This document shows, piece by piece, positions 25,488 to 38,192 of a stretch of DNA of 64,000 nt. The translations under genes and the position numbers were made by a program. The notes under the pieces are model-generated. The model saw only the letters and a list, made by a program, of their open reading frames with translations, made no database searches and was not told the origin of the DNA. Origin of the DNA: Chlamydia sp. (GTDB taxonomy: Bacteria > Chlamydiota > Chlamydiia > Chlamydiales > Chlamydiaceae); assembly GCF_017472245.1 (NCBI RefSeq), contig NZ_JAFUQR010000005.1, forward strand, positions 186,001 through 250,000, written 5' to 3'. The number at the start of each line of letters is the position of its first letter. Within the stretch, counting starts at the first letter, position 1.

Positions 25488-27950
25488 ATGACCCAAAAAC
25501 TAACCCCAATGATGCAACAATGGCATCAGTGCAAAGAGCAAGCTGGTGATTGTCTATTATTATTTCGGTTGGGAGAGTTTTATGAAGCCTTTTTTGATGA
25601 TGCATTTATCTTAGCTCAAAATTTAGATATCACTCTGACACAAAGGCAAAACATTCCTATGAGTGGTATTCCTGCTGCCTACCTAGACAGCTATGTTGAC
25701 CGTTTAGTAAGCCGAGGGTTCAAGGTAGCTATTGCGGAACAAGCTGATAATCCTGAAGGAGGCAAGGGGCTTGTCCCTCGAACGATTAATCGATTAGTGA
25801 CACCAGGAGCCTTACTAGCTTCTTCATTGCTTCCAGAGAAAGCAAACAATTACATTATTGCAATCAATCAAGTAGGTTCTTTATTCGGTCTTTCTTGCTT
25901 AGATCTTTCAACAGGGACTTTCCTTGTTGCTGAGTATGACAATACTAAAGATCTTATCGAAGCAATCTGTCGTCTTGCTCCTACAGAACTACTGAGCCAT
26001 GCCAAATTTTATCAGAAAAATGAAGCCGTTATTAAACAACTTCGGCAACATTTACAACTCACTTTATCAGAATATGCCTCTTGGGCATTTGAATACCAGT
26101 CTGCAACTAAAAAATTATACTCCTGTTTTCAAGTTTCCTCTTTAGATGGTTTCGGGCTGCAAGGACTAGTGCCAGCTATCAACGCAGCAGGAGCGCTGCT
26201 CTCCTATATTCAAGATAAGCTTCTTCTTCCCATCTCTCATCTTTCTATCCCTAAAATTTACGGACAGCACAAACATTTACTTATCGATAAGTCCTCTCAA
26301 ACCAACTTAGAATTACTGTCTGCCATTCACGGAGAACCTGGAAAAGGATCTTTGCTTCAGGTAATGGAAAGAACCTCTACTCCAATGGGAGGCCGTCTAC
26401 TTAGAAGTACTTTAATCAATCCTTTCTATGATTTAAAAGAAATTATCCTAAGACAAGATAGCGTAGAATTCTTCTTACAACAAGAGGATCTTCGAAAAAC
26501 TTTGAAACGGCATTTATCTTGCGTACGTGATCTAGAACGACTAGCTACCAAGATTTTCACTACCTTAGCTAGTCCAAAAGATATCGGAGCTCTTCGTGAT
26601 TCACTACTTTCTTGTACACGCATTGCAAACGATTTACAGAACTATTCTCTTCCTGAATTTTTAACTAATAAACTTCTCATTTCCTTACCACTGCGCTCTC
26701 TCATAGAAACTTTATCGAAAGAGTTAATGCAAGAACTTCCTCTGAAAGTTTCAGAAGGCAATATTTTTGCTGATCACTACCATCAAGATCTTTTGCGATT
26801 AAGAAACATCAAAGAAAACTCAAAATCTTGGATTCTTGAGTATCAAGAACGTCTTCGAAGAGAAACCGGTATTAAAAAACTCAAAGTCTGTTATGCCCAA
26901 GCTCTAGGGTACTACATTGAAGTTGCTAGCGATCTTGCTCCTCAACTTCCCAAAGAATTTATACGCAGACAATCTCGTCTGCATGCGGAACGCTTTACTA
27001 CCCAAGAGCTTCAACAATTCCAAGACGAAGTATTTAGTGTCGAAGATAAATTACAAACTTTGGAGACTAAGCTCTTCAAAGAGTTATGTTGCTACATTAT
27101 GCAACATAGAGATCTAATCCTAGAACTTTCCACGGCAGTTGCTGATTTGGACTACGTGTCATCTCTCGCGGAGCTAGCTGCAGAATATGATTACCGCCGT
27201 CCTCTTGTTGACCATAGTGATGCTTTGTCCATCACCAAAGGCATGCATCCTGTTGCTTTAGCCTTACTAGATAAAGGGACCTTTATCCCTAACGACACGG
27301 TAATGCACAGTGCTCAAACTCGCATGATACTCCTCACTGGACCCAATATGGCTGGGAAATCTACTTACATTCGTCAGATTGCATTATTAGTCATTATGGC
27401 TCAGATGGGATCTTTTATCCCTGCACGTTCCGCTCATATCGGTATTATTGATAAAATTTTTACACGAATTGGAGCCGGGGACAACCTTTCTAAAGGAATG
27501 TCTACTTTCATGGTAGAAATGGCCGAGACTGCAAATATTTTGCATAATGCAACAAATCGATCTTTAGTTATCCTTGACGAAGTCGGTCGAGGAACAAGTA
27601 CATATGATGGGCTTGCCATTGCACAGTCTGTAGTAGAATTTCTTTTATTCACAGAAGGGAAACAAGCCAAAACGTTATTTGCTACGCACTATAAAGAGCT
27701 CACAGCATTAGAGTTGCATTGTCAACATGTAGAAAATTTTCATGCTGTTGTAAAGGAAAATGGCGGCCAGCCTATTTTCATGTATGAAATCATGAAAGGC
27801 CACTCGAAAAAAAGTTTTGGTATTCATGTTGCCAAGCTTGCAGGTTTCCCTCTTTCCGTTGTATCAAGGGCTCAACAGATCTTGCATCAATTCGAAGGAC
27901 CAGATCTGCGTCCAGAGCCAGAGAAAGCTCAGCAGCTGGTGATGTTTTAA
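25488..27950 (+). CDS. mutS: DNA mismatch repair protein MutS
   Basis: From ATG at 25488 the protein is 820 residues, equal to the C. trachomatis protein as I recall it. It begins with the mismatch-recognition domain ([21 protein letters not shown], then [10 protein letters not shown] with the Phe-x-Glu motif). The ATPase has Walker [10 protein letters not shown], Walker [18 protein letters not shown], and ATHYKEL. The ribosome-binding site before 25488 is weak. uvrC follows after 19 bases, so mutS-uvrC form a DNA repair pair. Confidence 0.95.
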   Translation: MTQKLTPMMQQWHQCKEQAGDCLLLFRLGEFYEAFFDDAFILAQNLDITLTQRQNIPMSGIPAAYLDSYVDRLVSRGFKVAIAEQADNPEGGKGLVPRTINRLVTPGALLASSLLPEKANNYIIAINQVGSLFGLSCLDLSTGTFLVAEYDNTKDLIEAICRLAPTELLSHAKFYQKNEAVIKQLRQHLQLTLSEYASWAFEYQSATKKLYSCFQVSSLDGFGLQGLVPAINAAGALLSYIQDKLLLPISHLSIPKIYGQHKHLLIDKSSQTNLELLSAIHGEPGKGSLLQVMERTSTPMGGRLLRSTLINPFYDLKEIILRQDSVEFFLQQEDLRKTLKRHLSCVRDLERLATKIFTTLASPKDIGALRDSLLSCTRIANDLQNYSLPEFLTNKLLISLPLRSLIETLSKELMQELPLKVSEGNIFADHYHQDLLRLRNIKENSKSWILEYQERLRRETGIKKLKVCYAQALGYYIEVASDLAPQLPKEFIRRQSRLHAERFTTQELQQFQDEVFSVEDKLQTLETKLFKELCCYIMQHRDLILELSTAVADLDYVSSLAELAAEYDYRRPLVDHSDALSITKGMHPVALALLDKGTFIPNDTVMHSAQTRMILLTGPNMAGKSTYIRQIALLVIMAQMGSFIPARSAHIGIIDKIFTRIGAGDNLSKGMSTFMVEMAETANILHNATNRSLVILDEVGRGTSTYDGLAIAQSVVEFLLFTEGKQAKTLFATHYKELTALELHCQHVENFHAVVKENGGQPIFMYEIMKGHSKKSFGIHVAKLAGFPLSVVSRAQQILHQFEGPDLRPEPEKAQQLVMF

Positions 27951-27969
27951 CTTTTTTTAATATTTCTGC

Positions 27970-29769
27970 GTGCGTATAGAAGATTTTTCTTTAAAAAATG
28001 TTTCTCCGTCTCCTGGGGTCTATTTGATGAAAGACGCTCAAGGAACGGTTCTTTATGTAGGTAAAGCAAAAAATTTACGCACTCGACTCGCTGCATATCT
28101 TCAAAGGAAGGGAGATTCTCGTGAACGTATCCCTTTCTTAATGAAGAGGACTGCATCTATAGATACCATTGTCGTCTCTAATGAAACAGAGGCTCTTCTC
28201 CTAGAAAACAATTTAATCAAAAAATATCAACCCCGCTACAACGTGCTTCTCAAAGATGACAAAACTTTTTTTTGTCTATCTGTATCACTCCAACATCCTT
28301 GGCCTAAAATTGAAGCAGTACGCACTCGAGCTCTCTCCCCTAATAATAAAAAAACGCAGCTACTATTTGGTCCGTATGTTAGCGCTGAAGCCTGTTATGC
28401 ATTACTTGAAGTTATTAGTCAGTGGTTCCCCTTGAGAACATGCTCAGATCGGGAATTTCTAACTCGACAACGCCCTTGTATACTTTACGAAATGAAAAGA
28501 TGCCTAGCTCCCTGTGTAGGACTATGCTCCCAAACTGAGTATCAGGAAACTTTAGAAAAAGCCATTCTCTTTCTTAAAGGAGAAATTGGGACTACAATAT
28601 CCAAATTAGAAAAAGCTATCGCACTAGCTTCTCAAGAACACAAGTTTGAACATGCTGCCGCTTTATATCGCACACTGACATTAATCAACCAAGCTATGGC
28701 CAAACAGCATGTTCAAACATTTCAAGCCTATGATATTGATGTATTAGGGCTATATAGAAGAGGCCCTTTTACTGTTGTTTCTGTACTATCAGTGTACTCC
28801 GGGAAATTACTTGGGGCTCGCTACTTTACTTTCCCAGAAAATGCACAGGAAGATGCAGCCTTATTTTCTTCTTTTATTTTGCAATATTATGCTGAAAATC
28901 CTCGGATTCCCAAGGAGATATTTATTCCTATTCCCTTGAATAGCCCAGAACTTCCATACTTAATTAACGCTGAAAATCCTCCTAAAATCCGCCTCCCCAA
29001 AACGGAATATGGCAAACAGCTTCTTGCTCTTGCTTATAAAAATGCTGCAGAACAAGCCAAGCCTTTGCACTCCATCTCTCCTCCTTACGAAGAACTTCAA
29101 CAATTTTTTAATTTACGCCAATATCCCTATCGTATTGAATGCTACGATAATGCTCATCTGCAGGGAGAGCATTACGTGGGTGTCTATGTAGTTTTCGAAA
29201 AAGGTCTTTTCATTCCCAAACATTACCGGACTTTTTCATTGACAGCTCGTGGAGATGATCTTGTAGCTCTTGATGAGGTGCTAACTAGGCGCTTCCGTTC
29301 TATAACCACAGAACTCCCAGACCTTATTGTGATTGATGGTGGACGTAATCAGTTTAAACGAGCACAGCAAATTCTAGAAAATCTCAATTTGACAGGCATT
29401 ACTATAGTCACTCTTGCTAAAGAAGCGGGGATTCACAGCAAAAGTTTACGCCGAGAAAAACTATTTTGTGAAGCCTTTCCACAAGGAATCCTACTTAATC
29501 CCACCTCTAAAATCCTTCAATTTCTGCAACTCTTACGTGATGAAGCTCACCGATTCGCTATTCATAACTATCGTAAAAAACACGCGAAAGCTACTCTGGC
29601 AATCAAAAAAATTCCAGGAATAGGCGCAATAAAAACAAAACGTTTACTCCAAAAATTCAAAAGTTGGAAACAGGTTTTAGCTGCTTCAGAAGAAGAACTA
29701 AAAACAGTTCAAGGGCTGACGAGAAAAGACATACAACGGATTCAAACTGAGAAGAAGAAAGTAGAATAG
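27970..29769 (+). CDS. uvrC: Excinuclease ABC subunit C
   Basis: This 599-residue protein uses a GTG start at 27970. It has an N-terminal GIY-YIG nuclease domain ([20 protein letters not shown]), a UVR motif around [12 protein letters not shown], the RNase H-like C-terminal nuclease (IDGGRNQ), and a final helix-hairpin-helix ([16 protein letters not shown]). It makes both incisions in nucleotide excision repair with UvrAB. It ends in a terminator shared with the convergent gene. Confidence 0.97.
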   Translation: MRIEDFSLKNVSPSPGVYLMKDAQGTVLYVGKAKNLRTRLAAYLQRKGDSRERIPFLMKRTASIDTIVVSNETEALLLENNLIKKYQPRYNVLLKDDKTFFCLSVSLQHPWPKIEAVRTRALSPNNKKTQLLFGPYVSAEACYALLEVISQWFPLRTCSDREFLTRQRPCILYEMKRCLAPCVGLCSQTEYQETLEKAILFLKGEIGTTISKLEKAIALASQEHKFEHAAALYRTLTLINQAMAKQHVQTFQAYDIDVLGLYRRGPFTVVSVLSVYSGKLLGARYFTFPENAQEDAALFSSFILQYYAENPRIPKEIFIPIPLNSPELPYLINAENPPKIRLPKTEYGKQLLALAYKNAAEQAKPLHSISPPYEELQQFFNLRQYPYRIECYDNAHLQGEHYVGVYVVFEKGLFIPKHYRTFSLTARGDDLVALDEVLTRRFRSITTELPDLIVIDGGRNQFKRAQQILENLNLTGITIVTLAKEAGIHSKSLRREKLFCEAFPQGILLNPTSKILQFLQLLRDEAHRFAIHNYRKKHAKATLAIKKIPGIGAIKTKRLLQKFKSWKQVLAASEEELKTVQGLTRKDIQRIQTEKKKVE

Positions 29770-29785
29770 GAGCACTTTTATAAAA

Positions 29786-29810
29786 AAAAGGCTCCTTACA
29801 GAGCCTTTTA
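29786..29810. terminator. Bidirectional terminator between uvrC and the Asp23-family gene
   Basis: AAAAGGCTC (29786-29794) pairs with GAGCCTTTT (29801-29809) around the loop CTTACA. A run of A before and T after gives a U-tract on both strands. The minus-strand gene's stop codon (29808-29810) overlaps the stem end. Confidence 0.88.
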
Positions 29811-30305
29811 TTCTTCAGTTGTTTTGGTTAAAGAGACTTCCTCAAGATACTCTTCTGCAGAAGGCAGCTCTTCTAAACAGGGCTCTCCTACAACTTCAAT
29901 AGCAGCAACGTTCGCGTCTTTCGCTTTAGGATGTGTTAACCCTTTTACGACTACATGAACGGCAGCAACATGCAAACCTGTATATTCCGAGATTTCAGAT
30001 ACAATGCACCCTTGGATTTCTTCTGTCTTTTCTGGGATAGCAACTCCATAATCAACATTCACTTCTACCCGAATTTTGACCAAAGAATTTTTACTATCTT
30101 GTTCGACATAGATCCCCTTCATCCTTTCAATGTCACGCCCAAAAAGAGTATCTATAAGGTTGCCTCCTAATAAGGAAACACCATCTATTTTTGCTAAACA
30201 GTGAAGAATGATCACCTGAATAACACGAGTCTCTATATCGCGACTAAAAACAGTTTCCGGAAATTCCAATTCTTTCACATCTAATTTTAATTTCTGCTTA
30301 TCCAT
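29808..30305 (-). CDS. Asp23/Gls24 (DUF322) family protein
   Basis: This 165-residue protein has segments typical of the alkaline-shock Asp23/Gls24 family: TRVIQVIILHCLAKIDGVSLLGG, VEVNVDYGVAIPEKTEEIQ and a TGLHVAAVHVVVKGL core. The family is thought to be envelope-associated in Firmicutes; the role in chlamydiae is unknown. An acidic tail follows. It corresponds by order to CT790. No signal or membrane segment is present. Confidence 0.8.
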   Translation of the reverse strand: MDKQKLKLDVKELEFPETVFSRDIETRVIQVIILHCLAKIDGVSLLGGNLIDTLFGRDIERMKGIYVEQDSKNSLVKIRVEVNVDYGVAIPEKTEEIQGCIVSEISEYTGLHVAAVHVVVKGLTHPKAKDANVAAIEVVGEPCLEELPSAEEYLEEVSLTKTTEE

Positions 30306-30900
30306 ACTCTAGGAGCCTCGTTCCCGTGATCTTTTCTTTGTTATTCAGCTCTATTTCTATGTAAAAAAATCCTTTTTAACAGCAACACTTTCAGAAGCTT
30401 TTTTTCACCAAGAAAGCTCTTGGAAATGAGGGTAAAAGTTACTACAATCTAAGTCAATAATAAGATCTAGAAAACCATTTGATTCCAAAGAAACCAGTAA
30501 TCCATCTTCTCAAAATTCAACATGTTAAACTTAACAACAAAATCACCTATATAAACCCATTCTAAAATATGGGCAGTATCATATGGATAATGAATTTGCT
30601 TATTGATGGTGATTGAGACGTTTGTAGTTACAAGCCTTAATAAGCTTCCCGGAAGATTAATACCAGAGTATTTGGACACCTATCGGTAAAAATAAAAAAT
30701 CGAAGCTTCATTCGTGAGTTTCTTCTTGCCCTTTCTTTTCCTAATAACTGGTATTTTCCTCATTGTTTCATCCCAAAAAAGAAAGGAAATAAATCCAATT
30801 TTTCGGAAAATTGTTACATCACAATCTTTTTTTTAGTGAGAAAAGCTGCTCTAAGAAATAATATTCATTGATAGAGAAATTTAAGTCGGAAGGACTTCCC
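30306..30900. other. Gene-poor region between the Asp23-family gene and the GYF_2 gene
   Basis: These 595 bases are AT-rich. The only sizeable frame is 70 codons on the minus strand (30467-30679, GTG start, no ribosome-binding site), with a composition unlike a clear gene. It may be a decayed gene, given that C. trachomatis has an additional number (CT789) at this place. Nothing else is recognised: no tRNA and no strong terminator. Confidence 0.45.
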
Positions 30901-31401
30901 ATGAACTCCGGAATGTTCCCTTTTACCTTTTTTTTACTGTACATTTGTCTAGGAATGCTCACTGCCTACCTAGCTACAAAAAAGAACCGTAATTCCATAG
31001 GCTGGTTTCTTGCTGGAATGTTTTTTGGAATCTTTGCAGTTATTTTCATCCTGATTCTTCCTCCGCTTCCCTCATCTAACCAAGATCATGATTCAACGGA
31101 ACTAAAAGACTCTGAGGATTTTTTCTTACAAAATACTTTAGAGGATTCTGAGATAATCGCTATTCCAGATACAATCAGTCAAGTCACTATAGACACAGAG
31201 AAATGGTTTTACCTGAGCAAAGATCGCACTAATGTAGGTCCAATCTCTATAGTGCAGCTCATCGCTTTCCTAAAAGAATGCAAAAATTCTCCGGAAAAAG
31301 GGGTCTCCCCTCAAGAGCTTTGGGTATGGAAAAAAGGTATGCAAAACTGGGAAAAAGTCAAAAACATTCCAGAACTATTTGAGATTGTAAAAAATGAATA
31401 A
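30901..31401 (+). CDS. Membrane-anchored GYF_2-domain protein (CT788 position)
   Basis: From ATG at 30901 the protein is 166 residues. GGAAGGA a few bases upstream is a strong ribosome-binding site and favours this start over one 11 codons earlier. The N-terminus has two hydrophobic segments (about residues 6-24 and 31-55). The C-terminal 60 residues match the GYF_2/DUF4339 pattern: WFYLSKDRTNVGPISIVQL, then ELWVWKKGMQNWEKVKNIPEL. GYF_2 domains are thought to bind peptides. The function here is unknown. Confidence 0.75.
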   Translation: MNSGMFPFTFFLLYICLGMLTAYLATKKNRNSIGWFLAGMFFGIFAVIFILILPPLPSSNQDHDSTELKDSEDFFLQNTLEDSEIIAIPDTISQVTIDTEKWFYLSKDRTNVGPISIVQLIAFLKECKNSPEKGVSPQELWVWKKGMQNWEKVKNIPELFEIVKNE

Positions 31402-31428
31402 AAAAGGCCCTCTGGAAGGGGCCTTTTA
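31400..31428. terminator. Bidirectional terminator between the GYF_2 gene and rpsN
   Basis: AAAAAGGCCC and GGGCCTTTT form a GC-rich stem with an A-run before and T-run after, directly between two convergent stop codons (31401 and 31437). Confidence 0.88.
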
Positions 31429-31436
31429 TCAAATTT

Positions 31437-31742
31437 TTACCAACTTGCTTTAATGACGCCAGGAATATCTCCCATAGAAGCCATCTGTCTAAAGCAAATT
31501 CTCGAGATAGCAAATTTTCTAAGATACCCGCGAGGTCGTCCGGTCAATAGGCATCTATTATGTAAACGAGAAGGAGAAGTATCTCGTCTCATCTTATTTA
31601 ATGCTTCCCGAGCCCGTGCTCTCTCTTCTTCACTGACAGATAAGCTTTTCGCGATTCTTCGAAGCTCTGCTCTTCTCTGAAAATTAGCTTCTACTAATTT
31701 TCGACGTTTATTCTCCCTAGCTACTGCTGACTTCTTCGCCAT
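31437..31742 (-). CDS. rpsN: 30S ribosomal protein S14, long cysteine-poor form
   Basis: This 101-residue S14 starts [20 protein letters not shown]. It is the long zinc-independent form: where short S14 has CxxC pairs, this one has the stretch around [20 protein letters not shown] with no paired CxxC. It lies next to rpmJ, also a cysteine-free type. It is a 30S head protein. Confidence 0.96.
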   Translation of the reverse strand: MAKKSAVARENKRRKLVEANFQRRAELRRIAKSLSVSEEERARAREALNKMRRDTSPSRLHNRCLLTGRPRGYLRKFAISRICFRQMASMGDIPGVIKASW

Positions 31743-31765
31743 GCGTTCTCACCTAAATCTATATA

Positions 31766-31903
31766 TTACTTCTTACGAGCAGGCCCTGCTTGACGTTGCT
31801 TACGGTTAGGATCTTTCTTGTTAATAACATAAAGACGTCCCTTACGACGAACAAGCTTATCACCTTTTGAAGGGTCTGCTTTAACGGATGAACTAACTCT
31901 CAT
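31766..31903 (-). CDS. rpmJ: 50S ribosomal protein L36, zinc-free form
   Basis: This is a 45-residue protein, [20 protein letters not shown] onward, with the L36 tail [14 protein letters not shown]. It has no cysteine or histidine, so the zinc ribbon of canonical L36 is absent, as in YkgO-type paralogues. The C-terminal extension after KQRQ is longer than usual. It is 23 bases upstream of rpsN on the same strand. Confidence 0.93.
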   Translation of the reverse strand: MRVSSSVKADPSKGDKLVRRKGRLYVINKKDPNRKQRQAGPARKK

Positions 31904-32366
31904 AACACGCCTTACTTGGCTCCCTTAAAAGAGAGACTGATTCTCACTACACACCCTCACTACACAAAATTTTGGGAATGAGAGCCTTCAACAAAACAGC
32001 CCCCCTACCAAAAGAAGTACCCTTTTTGCTACACAAACTGCAACGCAGCTCGAAAATCTCAAAAAATTTTCTTAAAAAGCTACTCCGCACACCCCCAGGC
32101 CCCAGCCAACATTTTACATGCGGAACCCCGAGCAAGAGTCTCCCCGGTAAAGGAGGATTAACAACTAGAGGAACAGAGTTTACCCTTTTCCCCACTTTTT
32201 GACAATAAGAGACTTCTCAAACTAACTCTCTCTACAAACCTTCCCTTACCAAAAGAAATAATAAAAACTGTTACCCCATATTGATCTTTTAGGGAAGATC
32301 ATTTAGACTCGTTTCTGGTTATTTAAGGAGAGATTCTTGAAAACTTTGAGAACTTAGGAGAATATT
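31904..32366. other. Divergent intergenic region between rpmJ and rpmH
   Basis: These 463 bases hold no supported ORF. They include a TTGACA at 32199-32204 and a small hairpin (GATCTT at 32283-32288 with AAGATC at 32295-32300) in what would be the rpmH leader. The stretch 31950-32200 has overlapping open frames on both strands (76 and 82 codons) without ribosome-binding sites or family resemblance. Confidence 0.45.
32199..32228 (+). promoter_or_regulatory. Candidate promoter for rpmH-rnpA
   Basis: A consensus -35 TTGACA is at 32199-32204. At the expected distance the -10 is poor (TAACTC at 32223-32228, 18-base spacer). The orientation fits rpmH. Confidence 0.3.
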
Positions 32367-32504
32367 GTGAAACGCACCTATCAACCTAGTAAGAGAAAAC
32401 GTAGAAATTCTGTAGGCTTCAGAGCTCGTATGGCTACGAAAAGCGGAAGAAATCTTTTGAACCGTCGTCGCCGTCATGGTAGACATTCTTTGATTGATCT
32501 TTAA
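32367..32504 (+). CDS. rpmH: 50S ribosomal protein L34
   Basis: This 45-residue, highly basic protein ([20 protein letters not shown] and on to [16 protein letters not shown]) is unmistakable L34. It uses a GTG start at 32367 with TTAGGAG about 6 bases upstream. rnpA follows within about a dozen bases, the universal rpmH-rnpA pairing. No dnaA is nearby, so the usual origin-linked context is absent. Confidence 0.97.
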
Positions 32505-32516
32505 AATTTGCTGTCT

Positions 32517-32873
32517 GTGCATCGATTAACTTTACCTAAAAGTGCTCGTTTACTGAAACGCAAGCAGTTTGTTTATGTTCAGCGAACTGGTCGGTGTTGT
32601 CGTACGGAGCAAGTGACTTTGCGGGTGGTTCCTTCTCGTTATTCTAATTCTCGCAAAGTAGGGATTACTGTGTCTAAAAAATTCGGGAAAGCTCACCAAC
32701 GTAATCGTTTTAAAAGAATCGTTCGTGAAGCTTTCAGGCACGTGCGCTCTAATCTTCCTGGATGTCAAGTAATTGTCTCCCCGAAGGGCGGTGTTTTGCC
32801 AAGTTTTGGGAAACTATCAGAGGAGCTTCTTAAACGAATCCCAGAAACCTTATTGCTTTCTTCATCTAAATGA
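32517..32873 (+). CDS. rnpA: Ribonuclease P protein component
   Basis: From GTG at 32517 the protein is 118 residues and starts VHRLTLPKSARLLKRKQFVY, the start I remember for C. trachomatis RnpA. A TTG at 32508 would add three residues. The RNase P signature KFGKAHQRNRFKRIVREAFR (the RNR motif) is intact. It binds the RNase P RNA for tRNA 5' processing. There is no separate ribosome-binding site, suggesting translational coupling to rpmH. Confidence 0.95.
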   Translation: MHRLTLPKSARLLKRKQFVYVQRTGRCCRTEQVTLRVVPSRYSNSRKVGITVSKKFGKAHQRNRFKRIVREAFRHVRSNLPGCQVIVSPKGGVLPSFGKLSEELLKRIPETLLLSSSK

Positions 32874-32881
32874 TTTTTTAT

Positions 32882-32914
32882 AAAAAAATTCCACGTTACG
32901 AAAAAACGTGGAAT
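32882..32914 (-). terminator. Terminator for the minus-strand thioredoxin-fold gene
   Basis: TTCCACGTT (32889-32897) pairs with AACGTGGAA (32905-32913). Read on the minus strand the stem is followed by a run of seven T, so it terminates the gene ending at 32941. On the plus strand it may also mark the end of rnpA. Confidence 0.8.
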
Positions 32915-32940
32915 CAGGGAAACGTTTGTTGAAAAAATTT

Positions 32941-33993
32941 CTAAGACTGATGTCGCATATGGTCTAACGAGCGAGAGATACTCAGCTGAGCTTCCCTAGG
33001 AGCTGACTCAAGAGCTATCTCAGCGTGCTCTAATGCACTATTAGGGAGCCCTGCATCAAGATAGTACTGAGAAATAATCATCTCTAGTCGCCACTGATTT
33101 TCCTTATCTTGCTCTCCAAACTGTGTCAGGTAATCCGCCAAGGGTTCTATCACCTTAGCAACATTCATATGTGCATCTCCTCGAAAACGCTTTGCTAACT
33201 CTTGAAATTCGATCAATGCAACAGTGAAATGAGTTAGCTGTTCATTCTCTGGATCTAATTCTAACAAACGACTTTTTACAGAACGACACTCATCGGAATC
33301 CATTCTCCCAGTTTCGACAAGTTGTCTAAATTTCTCAGATAAGAAAAAACTATCATCACACAGTACGCCCTGCTCAATTGCTGCAGTCATGAAATCTTTT
33401 CTCGATAACTCTTCTGCTAGTTGATAATACTGACGCAATTCTACAGCAGCTAACGTAGGAATAAGTGGGAAAACCTGCTCTAATTCCTGGTCATTAGTCA
33501 CAACCTTACACAGACTTTCGCCCAAATTGGATCCGTTTTCATTACCAAAACTTTCAAGCTTATAAATTTCCCGTTCTTCGGGAGACAGCAGTACCAAACT
33601 AGGGAAAGTATTGACATGAAGCTTATTCTTTAACTCTTCATTTTGCTCGTTGATCAAAGGATCTCGCAACTCTGCATGACGAGGAAAATCGACGGCAACA
33701 CAGATAAATTTACCCGCAACAGCGGAGATAAACTCCTCAGAACTCAACACTTCATCACGAATTTTCATACAGGAGCCGTTCCAGTCTGAACCGGAGAAAA
33801 ACAACAACATGGGAAGTTCTTTTTCCTCACTCTTTTCTCTGGCTTCCTGATAATCAACATACCAAGAAATCTCGTTATGTGTGCCTGAAAGAGCCGCACC
33901 CACATTAAACGAACTTAGCCCAAAGAAAACCAGAGCAGCCAAAAGCTTTTTCTGCTTGAAAGAACAACTTTTAGCAATCCATAAAGAAACCAT
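32941..33993 (-). CDS. Exported thioredoxin-fold protein with incomplete CxxC (CT783 position)
   Basis: This 350-residue protein has an N-terminal hydrophobic export segment (KKLLAALVFFGLSSFNVGAAL). The thioredoxin-like domain starts at YQEAREKSEEKELPMLLFFSGSDW, but the active site reads N72-G-S-C75 instead of CxxC, so only one thiol remains. A cis-Pro-like FPSLVLL is retained. The C-terminal 150 residues are helical, TPR-like in feel (LEHAEIALESAPREAQLS). It is annotated as a disulfide isomerase in relatives as I recall; the missing cysteine argues against a normal redox cycle. Location is probably periplasmic. Confidence 0.8.
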   Translation of the reverse strand: MVSLWIAKSCSFKQKKLLAALVFFGLSSFNVGAALSGTHNEISWYVDYQEAREKSEEKELPMLLFFSGSDWNGSCMKIRDEVLSSEEFISAVAGKFICVAVDFPRHAELRDPLINEQNEELKNKLHVNTFPSLVLLSPEEREIYKLESFGNENGSNLGESLCKVVTNDQELEQVFPLIPTLAAVELRQYYQLAEELSRKDFMTAAIEQGVLCDDSFFLSEKFRQLVETGRMDSDECRSVKSRLLELDPENEQLTHFTVALIEFQELAKRFRGDAHMNVAKVIEPLADYLTQFGEQDKENQWRLEMIISQYYLDAGLPNSALEHAEIALESAPREAQLSISRSLDHMRHQS

Positions 33994-34296
33994 GAATTTC
34001 TACTCCTTGCTTGTCCGTTAAAAAGTAACGACCCTTTCGAAAACCCCGAAAGAACCTCTCTTAAAACAGCTTTTCGAATACTTTTCGTGTATATTCTTTT
34101 TTTTATTAAAAGCAAACAAAGATTCTATTTGTGAAAAATACGCACCTTATCCCTCTGGTTTCAGAATTTTTTCTATTCCTTTGATAAGAGATCCTAAATC
34201 CATGTTCTGCAGAAAAATTCTGTAGACTAAGCAAAAATTGTTGCTTATCATGAGGGTGTGAGTTCGCCCTGGTAGCACAAAATAAGGCCTTTTCTC
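33994..34296. other. Divergent intergenic region between the CT783-like gene and cysS
   Basis: These 303 bases are AT-rich. They hold no tRNA or supported ORF; a 66-codon minus frame reaching to 34115 is only a shadow. Promoters for both flanking genes must lie here. Confidence 0.45.
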
Positions 34297-37334
<3,038 letters not shown>

Positions 37335-37451
37335 TCAACAAACAGTAGCTATATTCTTCTTATGACAATTCTGAAGGTCTTAAGCAGACCTATGCTACAC
37401 CAAACTTGAGAAATTTTGAAGAAAGATACAGGATACTTTTCTCAAACATAG

Positions 37452-37480
37452 GAAAGAGAAAACCTTGAGTTTTCTCTTTC
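37452..37480. terminator. Perfect 12-bp inverted repeat between lysS and the CT780-like gene
   Basis: GAAAGAGAAAAC (37452-37463) and GTTTTCTCTTTC (37469-37480) pair perfectly around CTTGA. It lies about 57 bases past the stop of the minus-strand gene ending at 37538 and probably terminates it. The U-content is inside the arm rather than after it. Confidence 0.6.
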
Positions 37481-37537
37481 TTGAAAGTGCACACATCTAT
37501 TAGCCCCTTCCCAGAGGCAAGAGAATTTTGCAACGAC

Positions 37538-38038
37538 TTAGGAGATATGTAATATTTTCTTCAATCGATGAACATAGTTCTCTCCTCCTCCGTGTTCAAA
37601 TCCTAATTTTGAAATCTCTTTCCCCTGAGGATCTAACAGAACTAAAGTTGGGAATCCCTCTACTTGATATTGAGTTTTGAGCTGCTGATTCAGCGCTTTT
37701 TGTTCTGGAGTCTGTTCATTGTTATGAGGGAAATCTATCTCTACCATGTAAAGATGTTGATTGGCGAAAGTAGAAAAAGCGTCCGTTCTTAAAATTTGTT
37801 CTTGCATTCTCATACACCAAATGCACCAATCAGATCCTGTGAAGAATAAAGCAACAAATTTTCCTTCTTTACTCGCCTTGTGTAAAGCCTCCTGATAAGG
37901 TAACCAGCGAACTCCAGCCTGGGACACCTTGTCAACCTTCTGTATTCTTGTATCACGACGCTTTGCAGCAAAACAAGGAACTGTTGTAGAAATGCATAAA
38001 GCGAACAGGCCTCCTAATAACCAATTTTTCATAAACAT
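37538..38038 (-). CDS. Exported thioredoxin-like protein with CxxC (CT780 position)
   Basis: This 166-residue protein has a Sec signal (MKNWLLGGLFALCISTTVPCFA). The thioredoxin domain has an intact active site C72-I-W-C75 in TGSDWCIWCMRM and the cis-Pro loop GFPTLVLL. It is probably a periplasmic thiol oxidoreductase acting on cysteine-rich envelope proteins, which chlamydiae use in place of a thick wall; that role is inference. It is the only member of the three related proteins in this window with a complete CxxC. The start may be at 38038 (MFMKN) or 38032 (MKNW). Confidence 0.88.
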   Translation of the reverse strand: MFMKNWLLGGLFALCISTTVPCFAAKRRDTRIQKVDKVSQAGVRWLPYQEALHKASKEGKFVALFFTGSDWCIWCMRMQEQILRTDAFSTFANQHLYMVEIDFPHNNEQTPEQKALNQQLKTQYQVEGFPTLVLLDPQGKEISKLGFEHGGGENYVHRLKKILHIS

Positions 38039-38192
38039 TCTCTCTTTTTATTTAACTGTAAGGAATAGGTTTCTTTACTCTTTAATATGATATCAATCAT
38101 CGGTCGATTGCAATGAATTCGTATAGGCTGATACCCTTACTCTTTTAGAATCATATCTTGTCCGATAACCTGTGCATACACTCTAACACGCC

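Noticed and set aside
31950-32202. Overlapping 76- and 82-codon frames on both strands upstream of rpmH
   Set aside because: No ribosome-binding sites, GTG or internal starts, and no resemblance to a family; treated as intergenic.
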